Assembly: GCF_905475345.1 (NCBI RefSeq)
Contig: NC_066610.1
Span: 1,610,886 to 1,674,885 of the forward strand
DNA length: 64,000 bases
Direction: 5' to 3'
Source of the DNA: Vespula vulgaris
Taxonomy: Eukaryota > Arthropoda > Insecta > Hymenoptera > Vespidae
Shown: positions 49,449 through 58,874 of the stretch, one piece after another
Layout: every line of letters begins with the position of its first letter
Numbering within the stretch: position 1 is the stretch's first letter
Notes under the pieces: model-generated
The model's database searches: none
The model's input: only the letters and a program-made list of their open reading frames with translations
Told to the model about the DNA's origin: nothing
Program-made: the position numbers and the translations under genes

Positions 49449-50957
49449 ATGAGTTTGTTACTGTTCGTGCTCCTACTGTGCGGAATAATAGCGCTGTACA
49501 TTTATTGGCGCAGGATATATAGTTATTGGGATAGACAAGGTATACCGGAAGCACCGTATTCTCTACCAATCGTTGGTCACCTCTTGCCATTGCTACTGAT
49601 GCAAAAAAATATCTCGCAATTGGCAGTGAGTTGGTACGAACGTTACAAGAACGATAGTATGGTTGGTTATTACGACGGTATGGTACCAGGATTGTTGATA
49701 CGGGATCCTGAACTAATTAAGACGGTATTGCAAACGAGTTTCACGAGTTTTCACGAGAACGCGATGAAGGTAGACCAAGAAGTAGATCCGTTGATGGCTA
49801 AGAATCCATTCTTCACGAAGGGTGATGAATGGTTGGTAGGTAGGAAAAGATTGACCTATGCGTTCTCCAGCATGCGATTGAAAATATTGTCGGAGACCGT
49901 ACGTAAAGTCTGCAAGAAGTTCGACGATTATTTGTACAAGAAGATCAAGGAGGATCAAAGGGTCGAATTCGAGACTAAGGATCTATTCAGTAGATTTACA
50001 GGTGAGGTCGTCGCCAACGCAGGATACGGTATCGAAGGATTTTGTTTCGAGGATAATTACAATCCGCAATCGTTCCACGAGATCGGTAAGAAGATATTCA
50101 AGACTACCTGGTTTCACGGTACATTGCAATCAATAATGTTCTTCCTGCCGTTTCTAAACAATTATTTAAAAATACGATTGATACCGAAGGACATCGATCA
50201 TTTCTTCAGAACGATCGTTAAACAAGTAATAGAGAAGAGACGAGACGAGACCGAAAAACGGAACGATTTCTTTCAATTAATGGTCGACCTTGAAAAAAGT
50301 GAGGGTCAGAAGTTCGATGAGGAATCATTGTCGGCACATGCACTTTCGTTTTTCGTCGATGGTTACGAAACATCATCGGCGACCTTGAGCTTCATCTGCT
50401 TCGAATTGTCCGTACATTGTGACATACAAGAAAAAGTGAGGAAAGAGGTTAGAGATGTTCTGGCTAAACATCAAGGAGAGATTACTTACGATTCCTTGAA
50501 AGAGATGACGTATTTGGAACAAGTGATAAGTGAATCTCAGAGAATGCATACATTGTTGGATATAATGGGAAGAATGTGTACCAATACCATTCAATTGAAA
50601 GGTAACGATGGTCTAACTTGCACAGTGGAACCAGGTACTAAAATAATTTTACCGATTCACTCGATGCAAAGAGATCCTAAATATTGGACCAATCCGGAAG
50701 CATTTGATCCAGATCGATGGAACGAAGAAAGGAAGGGATCCATCAACAAATATTGCTTTTTACCGTTCGGTGAAGGTCCAAGAATTTGTGTTGGCCTTAG
50801 AATGGCATTGTTACAGGTCAAAGCTGCCATTGCGACCCTGTTAATGAAATATAGAATAGAACGAAATCCTAGGACTACTTATCCTGTTAAAATCGGAGTT
50901 TTGGGTGTACTGTCAACACCTACAGACGGACTCTGGGTTTATCTGAAACGTCTCTGA
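49449..50957 (+). CDS. Cytochrome P450, CYP3 clan, gene 2
   Basis: Intronless, 502 codons, 1.7 kb after gene 1 in the same orientation. The start is the ATG at 49449, directly after a run of 16 A residues. All P450 landmarks are intact: signal anchor MSLLLFVLLLCGIIALYIYW, WLVGR, FFVDGYETSSA, ESQR, FDPDRW and PFGEGPRICVG with Cys447. The first 28 residues equal those of gene 4, and the stretch VRKEVRDVLAKHQGE after the I-helix is also shared with gene 4, whereas the RMHTLLDIMGRM segment near predicted SRS5 matches gene 1. This mosaic suggests exchange between neighbours. Function inferred: ER monooxygenase for lipophilic compounds. Confidence 0.97.
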   Translation: MSLLLFVLLLCGIIALYIYWRRIYSYWDRQGIPEAPYSLPIVGHLLPLLLMQKNISQLAVSWYERYKNDSMVGYYDGMVPGLLIRDPELIKTVLQTSFTSFHENAMKVDQEVDPLMAKNPFFTKGDEWLVGRKRLTYAFSSMRLKILSETVRKVCKKFDDYLYKKIKEDQRVEFETKDLFSRFTGEVVANAGYGIEGFCFEDNYNPQSFHEIGKKIFKTTWFHGTLQSIMFFLPFLNNYLKIRLIPKDIDHFFRTIVKQVIEKRRDETEKRNDFFQLMVDLEKSEGQKFDEESLSAHALSFFVDGYETSSATLSFICFELSVHCDIQEKVRKEVRDVLAKHQGEITYDSLKEMTYLEQVISESQRMHTLLDIMGRMCTNTIQLKGNDGLTCTVEPGTKIILPIHSMQRDPKYWTNPEAFDPDRWNEERKGSINKYCFLPFGEGPRICVGLRMALLQVKAAIATLLMKYRIERNPRTTYPVKIGVLGVLSTPTDGLWVYLKRL

Positions 50958-50998
50958 AGTAAATCTAAACTAAAGCCGCAGACGAAATTTAAACGTAA

Positions 50999-51036
50999 CC
51001 AGGACACAACCAGGATCCAACCAGGACGCAACTCAG
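50999..51036. repeat. CCAGGAC repeats after gene 2
   Basis: Three to four imperfect 11-bp CCAGGACNCAA units starting about 42 bp after the stop. Confidence 0.75.
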
Positions 51037-52194
51037 ACGCAATCAATATTCAATTCCTTAGATTTTCATTGAAACATCCACGAATACATCGAAATACTTA
51101 GATATATATTGTAATTGACAAGTTCTTTAGAAATATATTAGAAAATAGTTTATTTTATCGTTAACTAATATTATTTAACAATGGTTTCGATAATAATTAT
51201 TTAACTGTATTGTGTCTGGAAGAAGTTTTCTTCTTTTTCTTTTTCTTTTTCTTTTTTTTGATGACAAAAATTTTCTGTTTTCTTTTTTCTTTTCTTTTTT
51301 CCAGCTTCATCTAATGAATCATGAATGTAAGGAATGCAGGAATAAAAATGATTTTCGAATTGTTTTTATATAATCGGACATTGTTATCATAATTCAAAGG
51401 AAATAATTCAAATAGCAATATCTCAAGAAAAAATGACCTGCTATCGGGAGTCGACAGTTACAGAGAACAACGAACGCTTTTTATTAGACGAAGGAAATTA
51501 TCAAGATCTGCGGAATACAAAACGGGATTGTAGTTGTGTTCAGTGTATTAACGAAATATACCCAGTGATCCGTAAATTCGAATCGGATTAATTTCGTCCT
51601 TTGTCCTATATTCCTACCTAACGATCCTGATTAATTCCTGATGAAACAAAATTCATAAGGGACTCTCTTCTCGACCAAAAATACTTACATCCTCTTACGT
51701 TATTATTACTACTGAAAAAAGAAAAGAAAAATAATCGTTTCGTCGATTAACAAATGTTTAAATACGAAAATTAATATTTCAATAATAATTATTAATTCGC
51801 AATGTCACTTTTGATTCGATCGAACGAAATATATATTTTTAATTCTTTCTTACAAAATTTTTGCACACCTTTTTTTTTACATCGATTAAATCGTAAATGA
51901 AAAACAAAATATATATATAAATATACATTCACGATAATAATTGTTGATGCAATAATAATTACATAAGTGATCGTCTATTCAGTTACTTCTTCATGTACGC
52001 AATTTTCTTTTCTTTTTTTTTTTTTGTATAACGTTATCACTAATATTTTTATTTCTATTATAATTATTATCTCTAAATACAGATATTGAAGTAAATCTAA
52101 AATATGAGTTACGTATAAAACTATATAGAGATCTCGTTCGATCACTCCATTTTGTAACAAAAAGCTTTGTTTATTTACAAGAAAGACAACTCAC
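51037..52194. other. P450 spacer 2-3, proximal part
   Basis: T-rich tract at 51226-51258, the conversion-like block 51581-51903, then (TA)n and T-rich DNA leading to the second mini-exon. No other gene. Confidence 0.6.
51581..51903. repeat. 323-bp block identical to 48315-48637
   Basis: Partner of the identical block in spacer 1-2. Homology continues at lower identity on the left as far as the 3' flank of gene 2. Confidence 0.9.
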
Positions 52195-52245
52195 CAAAAC
52201 TTTCATAAAGTTCACCAGCTGACGCTTGCATCAGACGAATTGACC
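52195..52245 (-). CDS. Mini-exon with start codon, copy 2
   Basis: A 51-nt copy of the 45.2-kb mini-exon with acceptor TTTTGCAG and donor GTGAGT preserved. The ATG at 52231-52229 opens MQASAGELYESF and leaves phase 1. It could be an alternative start exon or a duplicate carried along with the P450 unit. Unlike copy 1, its whole length is a multiple of three and is open in the frame entered with two bases, so it can also be read as an internal exon (SIRLMQASAGELYESF). Which copy is used cannot be decided from sequence. Confidence 0.5.
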
Positions 52246-52665
52246 CTGCAAAATCGAATAAAAAAATATATATATATATATCAAACCATTACGTATGTGT
52301 AACAAGATAAATAAAATAGTACACCATATATGTGTATATACGATACGATATAAACAACAGTGTCGAAAAAATGATAAGAACGAAACATAAATTCATCTTA
52401 ATGATACCGCAATTTTATTACTACTACTCTATCTCATGTTAGTAAACGTTATGGAAATGGCAACGGAACAAATTGATACGATTAAAATTAAATGTGTAGT
52501 CGTTCAAAACGCAATACGTCAAGAAAAAAAAGAAAACAAAAAAAAAAGAAATGATTGCCATTATCATTCTACTCTCTCCTTCTCTCTCTCACACACACAC
52601 ATACACACATAATCTTCTACTCCGTCCATTTATGAATCGTTGTGATTTTATAGTAACACATCTCT
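52246..52665. other. Spacer upstream of P450 gene 3
   Basis: (TA)n at 52265-52280, the recurring GATTAAAATTAAATG block near 52480, and AC-rich sequence near 52590. No gene. Confidence 0.5.
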
Positions 52666-52802
52666 CTAAAGGTCACTTCTATTTACGACCATCAGCATTG
52701 AACGAGATTATGACCTCACGTATCGCACGAACACATAAATCAAACCACACAGGAACGCATTATATCTCACCCTACTGATCGAGCAGTATGTCGAACAGTA
52801 CC
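52666..52802 (+). promoter_or_regulatory. Promoter of P450 gene 3
   Basis: CTAAAGGTCA (52666-52675), TATA-like TATATCTC (52761-52768) and GAACAGTACC (52793-52802). The leader of about 150 nt contains no upstream ATG. TTTCATTTGCAG at 52911-52922 resembles an acceptor, so a 5'UTR intron is possible but lacks a matching donor in the paralogues. Confidence 0.5.
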
Positions 52803-52949
52803 ACGCGAAATTGCGACGCGAGATATACTCTCCTACGTTTGCTAGAAACGAAGTATTTGACCCGAACGAACCCAGTTTAACATTAACATTCTCCCCTCGA
52901 TTTCATTTGCAGGACGAATAATTAATTCAAAGAAGAAAAGAAAAGTATC

Positions 52950-54458
52950 ATGAGTTTGCTATTACTCGTACTCGTATTGTGCGGAATATTGACACTGTAT
53001 ATTTATTGGCGCAGGATATATAGTTATTGGGATAGACAAGGTATTCCGCAGCCATCGTATTCCCTACCAATCGTTGGTCACCTGTTGCCATCGTTATTAT
53101 TGCAAAAAAATATGCGCCAATTAGCAGTGAGTTGGTACGACAGTTACAAGAACAGCAGTATGATTGGTTTTTATGATGGCACGTCACCGGCATTGTTGAT
53201 ACGGGATCCTGAATTAGTTAAGACGGTACTACAAACGAATTTCTCAAATTTTTCAGAAAACTCGGTGAAAGTCGATAAGAACTTGGATCCATTGTTGGCC
53301 AAGCATCCATTTGTAACGAAAGGCGAGGAATGGTTGATAGGTAGGAAAAGATTGACCTATGCGTTCTCGAGCATGCGATTGAAAATATTGTCGGAGACCG
53401 TACGCAAAGTCTGCAAGAAGTTCGACGATTATTTGCACAAGAAGATCGAGGAGGATCAAAGGGTCGAATTCGAGACTAAGGATCTATCCGGTAGATTTAC
53501 AGGCGAGGTTGTCGCCAACGCAGGAATCGGTATCGAAGGATTCTGTTTTGAGGATAATTACAATCCGCAATCGTTTCACGAGAAGGGTAAGAAGATATTC
53601 AAGACTACCTGGTTTCAGGGTGCATTGCAATCAATAATGTTCTTCCTGCCGTTTCTAAACAATTATTTAAAAATACGATTGATACCGAAGGACATCGATC
53701 ATTTCTTCAGAACGATCGTTAAACAGGTAATAGAGAAGAGACGAGACGAGACCGAAAAACGGAACGATTTCTTTCAATTAATGGTCGACCTTGAAGAAAG
53801 TGAGGGTCAGAAGTTCGACGAGGAATCATTGGCGGCTCACGCACTTGCTTTCTTCGTCGATGGTTACGAAACATCAGCGGTGACCTTAAGCTTCATCTGC
53901 TTCGATTTGTCCGTACATTACGATATACAAGAAAAACTGAGGAATGAGATCAAAGACGTACTGGCTAAACATCAAGGAGAGATAACATATGATTCCTTGA
54001 AAGAGATGACATATCTGGATCAAGTGATAAACGAGTCGCAAAGATTAAATGCTATAGGAAATACCATGAGACGCATGTGTACCAATAAGATTCAATTGAA
54101 AGGTAACGATGGTCTAACTTGCACAGTGGAACCAGGTACGAAGGTTATTATATCGACTCACTCGTTGCAAAGAGATCCTAAATATTGGACCAATCCGGAA
54201 GCATTTGATCCAGATAGATGGAACGAAGAAACGAAAGGATCGATCAACAAATATTGCTTTTTACCATTCGGAGAAGGTCCAAGAATTTGTGTTGGCCTAA
54301 GAATGGCATTGTTACAGATCAAAGCTGCCATTGTGACCCTGTTAATGGAATATAGAATCGAACGAAATCCAAGGACTATTTATCCAGCTGAAATTAGTAT
54401 TTTTGGCATAATGGCGACACCGGTTGACGGACTCTGGATTTATCTGAAACGTCTTTAA
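52950..54458 (+). CDS. Cytochrome P450, CYP3 clan, gene 3
   Basis: Intronless, 502 codons, all P450 signatures intact (WLIGR, FFVDGYETSAV, ESQR, FDPDRW, PFGEGPRICVG, Cys447). It looks the most divergent of the five, and the changes are concentrated where substrate contacts are expected. The B-C region reads NFSENSVKVDKNLDPLLAKH, the segment after ExxR (SRS5) reads RLNAIGNTMRRM against LLDIMGRM elsewhere, the F-G region has WFQGALQS, and the SRS6 area reads FGIMATPVDG. The core fold is unchanged, so altered substrate range is more likely than decay. Same strand and spacing as its neighbours. Confidence 0.97.
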   Translation: MSLLLLVLVLCGILTLYIYWRRIYSYWDRQGIPQPSYSLPIVGHLLPSLLLQKNMRQLAVSWYDSYKNSSMIGFYDGTSPALLIRDPELVKTVLQTNFSNFSENSVKVDKNLDPLLAKHPFVTKGEEWLIGRKRLTYAFSSMRLKILSETVRKVCKKFDDYLHKKIEEDQRVEFETKDLSGRFTGEVVANAGIGIEGFCFEDNYNPQSFHEKGKKIFKTTWFQGALQSIMFFLPFLNNYLKIRLIPKDIDHFFRTIVKQVIEKRRDETEKRNDFFQLMVDLEESEGQKFDEESLAAHALAFFVDGYETSAVTLSFICFDLSVHYDIQEKLRNEIKDVLAKHQGEITYDSLKEMTYLDQVINESQRLNAIGNTMRRMCTNKIQLKGNDGLTCTVEPGTKVIISTHSLQRDPKYWTNPEAFDPDRWNEETKGSINKYCFLPFGEGPRICVGLRMALLQIKAAIVTLLMEYRIERNPRTIYPAEISIFGIMATPVDGLWIYLKRL

Positions 54459-54490
54459 AACGAATCCAAATTCACAGATAAAATTCACAA

Positions 54491-54580
54491 CCAGGACCCA
54501 TCCAGGACCCATCCAGGACCCGTCCAGGACCCGTCCAGGACCCATCCAGGACCCATCCAGGACCCAACCAGGATCCATCC
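54491..54580. repeat. Expanded 11-bp minisatellite after gene 3
   Basis: About eight tandem CCAGGACCCAT units (some CCAGGACCCGT) start 32 bp after the stop. The short versions after the other four genes show this is a paralogue-specific expansion of a shared 3' element, probably within the transcript. Confidence 0.9.
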
Positions 54581-55936
54581 AATTATATAATTTTCTAGCT
54601 TTAAATTCACACTGAATTATATAACTAGCTACTTTCTAGATAAAGTAAACAACAATGAAATAATATTTGTTCGGGGAGAATAATTCTTTTCTTTTTTTTT
54701 TTTTTTTTTCTTTTACGTAAGAAGAATTAATTTGTTTTTTTCTTGTCTATTTCTTTCCTTTTTTCTCTCCGTCGTCATCTTATCAATCATGAGTATGAAG
54801 AATCCATAAATACAGATAAGAGAAGTATTTGCTAACTTACGAGTAGTTTATGTTTAATCGAATCTTCTAATCATTGATTAAACAAAATATTTATAGATTT
54901 ATCGCAATAGTTCATAACAAAAGCGTACTATTGCTGGACGAGAGTTAACAGAGAACACGAGCAATTACTATTCGACGAAATTTTCAAGATAAAATAAAAA
55001 AAAAATTTCATAAAAGCAATTTGATTAATTAATTTCATTCGATTAATTAATTTAATTTCAATTATAATTAAAAATAAAATTTTCCACGGTTGCAAAATAC
55101 AAAACAGAATTCTAATCTAATCTACCGTATTGACGAACTGTACTCAGTGATCTGTAAACTCCAAATGGATTAATTTTGTGTCCTACGTCCTATATATAAT
55201 ATTTTTACATAAGGATCCTAATTACATCAAAATCAAATAAAATTGTTAAGAGATTTTCTTCTTGGTTACAAAAAAATTACGTCCTTTTACATTGTTATTA
55301 GCATTAAAAAAAAAAAAACTACTCGATACGTCGATAAAAATATTTTTAAATACGCAAATAAATATTTGAATAATAATTATTAAGTTGTAACGTCAATTTT
55401 CACTCGATCGAATGATTCATATATTTTCAATTATTCCCTATGTACAATTTTTGCATACTTTTTTTACGTTAATAAATTGTAAATAAAAAAAATAAAATCG
55501 AATGAAAAAAATATATATATACAAAACATAAGATCATTATTTATTTTTTAACAAAATAAATAAATAAATAATCGCTAATTATGATAAAAAAAAAAATGAT
55601 TCAACAACCATAGCTATATCTATAACATGGATAACGACACAGTTAAACGTAGATTCAGTGACATCGCATGACATTACATTTCTAATCATTCAATTATCTA
55701 ATTCTACGATTACTATTGCGTCTGTTTCAGTTATAAAACATTACGGAAATAACAATCGCATAAGTAGTCGTTAAAAATTAGACGTATCATCGTTCAAGTC
55801 TCAGTATAAAATAAAAAAAAAAAAAAAAAAAAGAAATGATCATTCTGATATCACTCTGCTATCTTCAACTTCTTTTTCTACGTCTTCTTCATCTCTGTGC
55901 ACTTATCAATCGCTACGACTTTATCATTACAATCTC
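54581..55936. other. P450 spacer 3-4
   Basis: T-run at 54687-54710, AT-rich DNA, a region (55140-55480) clearly related to the other spacers but diverged, and an A-run before 55836. No mini-exon copy found. Confidence 0.55.
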
Positions 55937-56071
55937 CCAAAGGTCATTTTTATTCCAGACGATAACAGATGTGAATGATAGTACATCATCATTTACCACA
56001 CAAATATATTCCACAACACTTACAAATACATTCTATATATCATCCTTGCAGATAAACGTCGAACAGTATCA
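55937..56071 (+). promoter_or_regulatory. Promoter of P450 gene 4
   Basis: CCAAAGGTCA (55937-55946), TATA-like TCTATATAT (56032-56040) and GAACAGTATC (56061-56070). The flanking sequence is very close to that of gene 2. A 7-codon upstream ORF starts at 56090. Confidence 0.55.
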
Positions 56072-56235
56072 GACGGGATTACGAAGCGAATGGTCCTCTC
56101 GCAAGTTCGCTAGAAACATAGTGCACGCACGTGTGAACGGTGAGACGCGGTTTAGAACTAGTCCTTTACGATTTCGTTTGGATCACGGATAATTAATTGA
56201 CAATTAATTAATTGATTAAAAAAAAAAAAAAAATC

Positions 56236-57744
56236 ATGAGTTTGTTACTGTTCGTGCTCCTACTGTGCGGAATAATAGCGCTGTACATTTATTGGCGCAA
56301 GATATATAGTTATTGGGATAGACAAGGTATACCGGAGGTACCGTATTCTCTACCAATCGTTGGACACCTCTTGCCATTGCTATTAATGCAGAAAAATATC
56401 TCGCAATTGGTAAGGAGTTGGTACAATCGTCACAAGAACGCCAGTATGATTGGTTATTACGACGGTATGGTACCAGGATTGTTGGTACGGGATCCTGATC
56501 TAGTTAAGATGGTATTGCAAACGAGTTTCTCGAGTTTTCACGAGAACGCGATGAAGGTAGACAAGGACATAGATCCATTGGTTGCCAAGAATCCATTCTT
56601 CACGAAGGGCGAGGAATGGTTGATAGGTAGGAAAAGATTGACCTATGCGTTCTCCAGCATGCGATTGAAAATATTGTCGGAGACCGTACGCAAAGTCTGC
56701 AAGAAGTTCGACGATTATTTGTACAAGAAGATCAAGGAGGATCAAAGGGTCGAATTCGAGGCTAAGGATCTATTCAGTAGATTTACAGGCGAGGTCGTCG
56801 CCAACGCAGGAATCGGTATCGAAGGATTTTGTTTTGAGGATAATTACAATCCGCAATCGTTTCACGAGATGGGTAAGAAGATATTCAGGACTACCTGGTT
56901 TCACGGTACATTGCAATCAATAATGTTCTTCCTGCCGTTTCTAAACAATTATTTAAAAATACGATTGATACCGGAGGATATCGATCATTTCTTCAGAACG
57001 GTCGTTAAACAGGTAATAGAGAAGAGACGGGAGGAGACCGAAAAACGGAACGATTTCTTTCAATTAATGGTCGACCTTGAAAAAAGTGAGAGTCAGAAGT
57101 TCGATCAAGAATCATTGGCGGCTCACGCAATTTCGTTCTTCGGCGATGGTTACGAAACGTCATCGGCGACCTTGAGCTTCATCTGCTTCGAATTGTCCGT
57201 ACATTGCGAGATACAAGAAAAAGTGAGGAAAGAGGTTAGAGATGTTCTGGCTAAACATCAAGGAGAGATTACTTACGATTCCCTAAAAGAGATGACATAT
57301 CTGGATCAAGTGATTAGCGAGTCGCAGAGATTGAATACATTGTTGGATATAATGGGACGCTTGTGTACCGATAAGATCGAATTGAAAGCTAACGATGGTC
57401 TAACTTGTCAAGTCGAACAAGGTACAAAAATAATTATACCCGTTCGTTCCCTACAAAGAGATCCTAAATACTGGACCAATCCGGAAGCATTTGATCCAGA
57501 TCGATGGAACGAAGAAAGGAAGGGATCCATCAACAAATATTGCTTTTTACCGTTCGGTGAAGGTCCAAGAATTTGTGTTGGCCTTAGAATGGCATTGTTA
57601 CAGGTCAAAGCTGCCATTGCGACCCTGTTAATGAAATATAGAATAGAACGAAATCCAAGGACTACTTATCCTGTTAAAATCGGAGTTTTGGGTGTACTGT
57701 CGACACCTATCGACGGACTCTGGGTTTATCTGAAACGTCTCTGA
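56236..57744 (+). CDS. Cytochrome P450, CYP3 clan, gene 4
   Basis: Intronless, 502 codons, start ATG at 56236 after an A-run. Its promoter, leader and N-terminus are nearly those of gene 2, marking the pair as recent duplicates or conversion partners. Signatures are complete: WLIGR, ESQR, FDPDRW and PFGEGPRICVG with Cys447. The I-helix is unusual in reading FFGDGYETSSA, with Gly before the DGYET core where the others have Phe or Val. After ExxR it reads RLNTLLDIMGRLCTDKIELK, and it has VEQGTKIIIPVRSLQRDP before the FDPDRW region. Predicted ER-bound monooxygenase; substrate unknown. Confidence 0.97.
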   Translation: MSLLLFVLLLCGIIALYIYWRKIYSYWDRQGIPEVPYSLPIVGHLLPLLLMQKNISQLVRSWYNRHKNASMIGYYDGMVPGLLVRDPDLVKMVLQTSFSSFHENAMKVDKDIDPLVAKNPFFTKGEEWLIGRKRLTYAFSSMRLKILSETVRKVCKKFDDYLYKKIKEDQRVEFEAKDLFSRFTGEVVANAGIGIEGFCFEDNYNPQSFHEMGKKIFRTTWFHGTLQSIMFFLPFLNNYLKIRLIPEDIDHFFRTVVKQVIEKRREETEKRNDFFQLMVDLEKSESQKFDQESLAAHAISFFGDGYETSSATLSFICFELSVHCEIQEKVRKEVRDVLAKHQGEITYDSLKEMTYLDQVISESQRLNTLLDIMGRLCTDKIELKANDGLTCQVEQGTKIIIPVRSLQRDPKYWTNPEAFDPDRWNEERKGSINKYCFLPFGEGPRICVGLRMALLQVKAAIATLLMKYRIERNPRTTYPVKIGVLGVLSTPIDGLWVYLKRL

Positions 57745-57830
57745 AGTAAATCCAGACTAAAACCGCATAGAAAATTTAGATGCGACTCGAATGCAACCTG
57801 GAACCAATCTTGAACGTAATCGAAATGATG

Positions 57831-57870
57831 TCAGGACACAACCAGGACACCAATCAAACACAACCAGTCA
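57831..57870. repeat. CCAGGAC repeats after gene 4
   Basis: Two to three degenerate CAGGACACAAC units about 87 bp after the stop. Confidence 0.65.
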
Positions 57871-58504
57871 TACTTAGTTATATAATTATCTAGTTTCGTT
57901 AGCGATATGTTTAAAAAAAATGGTATCCTCATTAATTACATATTATCGTTCAACAAAGATTGTTATAACGAAAATGTAACGTTGTAGCAAAAAATAATTT
58001 CTTTTTTTTTTTCAGATAATAATTATTTTTCTCTTTATTTTTCTCCTTCGTCTTATCTATCATAACTGTCAAAGATTCAAAATACTAATTAAAGTATATT
58101 TTTTAATCTTCCAACAGTTTCTGGTTAATCGAATGTTGTAATTTTGTATACCGATTAATTGCAAATAAAACAAAAAGGAAATATATATATTAAATCATTA
58201 TTTGTTTGTTTCAAAATAAATAACAAATTGTACCAAGTATATGATGCGACATAGAAAAAAAAGATGTGTGATCGTTTTAACAACAACCACTGATAATAAT
58301 AAAATCTAAACATATTTTTACGATATTATCTATAACTTCTTCCATAATCTATCTATTCCCTAATTCTATGATTACTAATCCATCTTCGTGTTAAATAACA
58401 TCGTAAAAAATACGACCTAACACGTGGATACGATTAAAATTAAATTTGTAATAATTCAAATCTCAAGATGGCAAAAAAAAAAGGATGATAATTCTTATCA
58501 TTAC

Positions 58505-58538
<34 letters not shown>

Positions 58539-58584
58539 CCTCTTTCTATCCATTTATCTTCATCTTCTTTTTTGTCCAATTATA
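57871..58584. other. P450 spacer 4-5
   Basis: The shortest spacer. T-run at 58001-58012, AT-rich DNA, the recurring ATTAAAATTAAATTTG block near 58432 and a CT array at about 58508-58537. No gene. Confidence 0.55.
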
Positions 58585-58711
58585 GATCACTGTAAACGTC
58601 CACTAACAAAGATAACTACTGAACGAGACTACGTCTTCACTTATCAAAGCAACACTAAACGCCCACCAACACGTTATCTATCGTTCACGTAGTTAATGTC
58701 GAACAGTATCA
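58585..58711 (+). promoter_or_regulatory. Promoter of P450 gene 5
   Basis: TATA-like TTATCTATC (58674-58682) and GAACAGTATC (58701-58710) are kept. At the position of the AAAGGTCA element this gene has only AGATCA (58585-58590), so the nuclear-receptor half-site is degenerate here. A 20-codon upstream ORF begins at 58779. Confidence 0.5.
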
Positions 58712-58874
58712 CACGAAATTGCGACGCGGAAAGTTCCCTCAAACATCTGCTCGCGAAACATAGTACTCGAGCGTTTTAATGGTGAGATTAAGTTCAACAT
58801 CACCAGTTATCTTCAACTTCATTTGGAGAACGAATAATTGATTAATAGAACAAAAAAAAAGGAAAAAAAAAACC

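Noticed and set aside
52911..52922. Acceptor-like TTTCATTTGCAG in the gene 3 leader
   Set aside because: Not conserved in the other four leaders and no matching donor, so a 5'UTR intron is not called.
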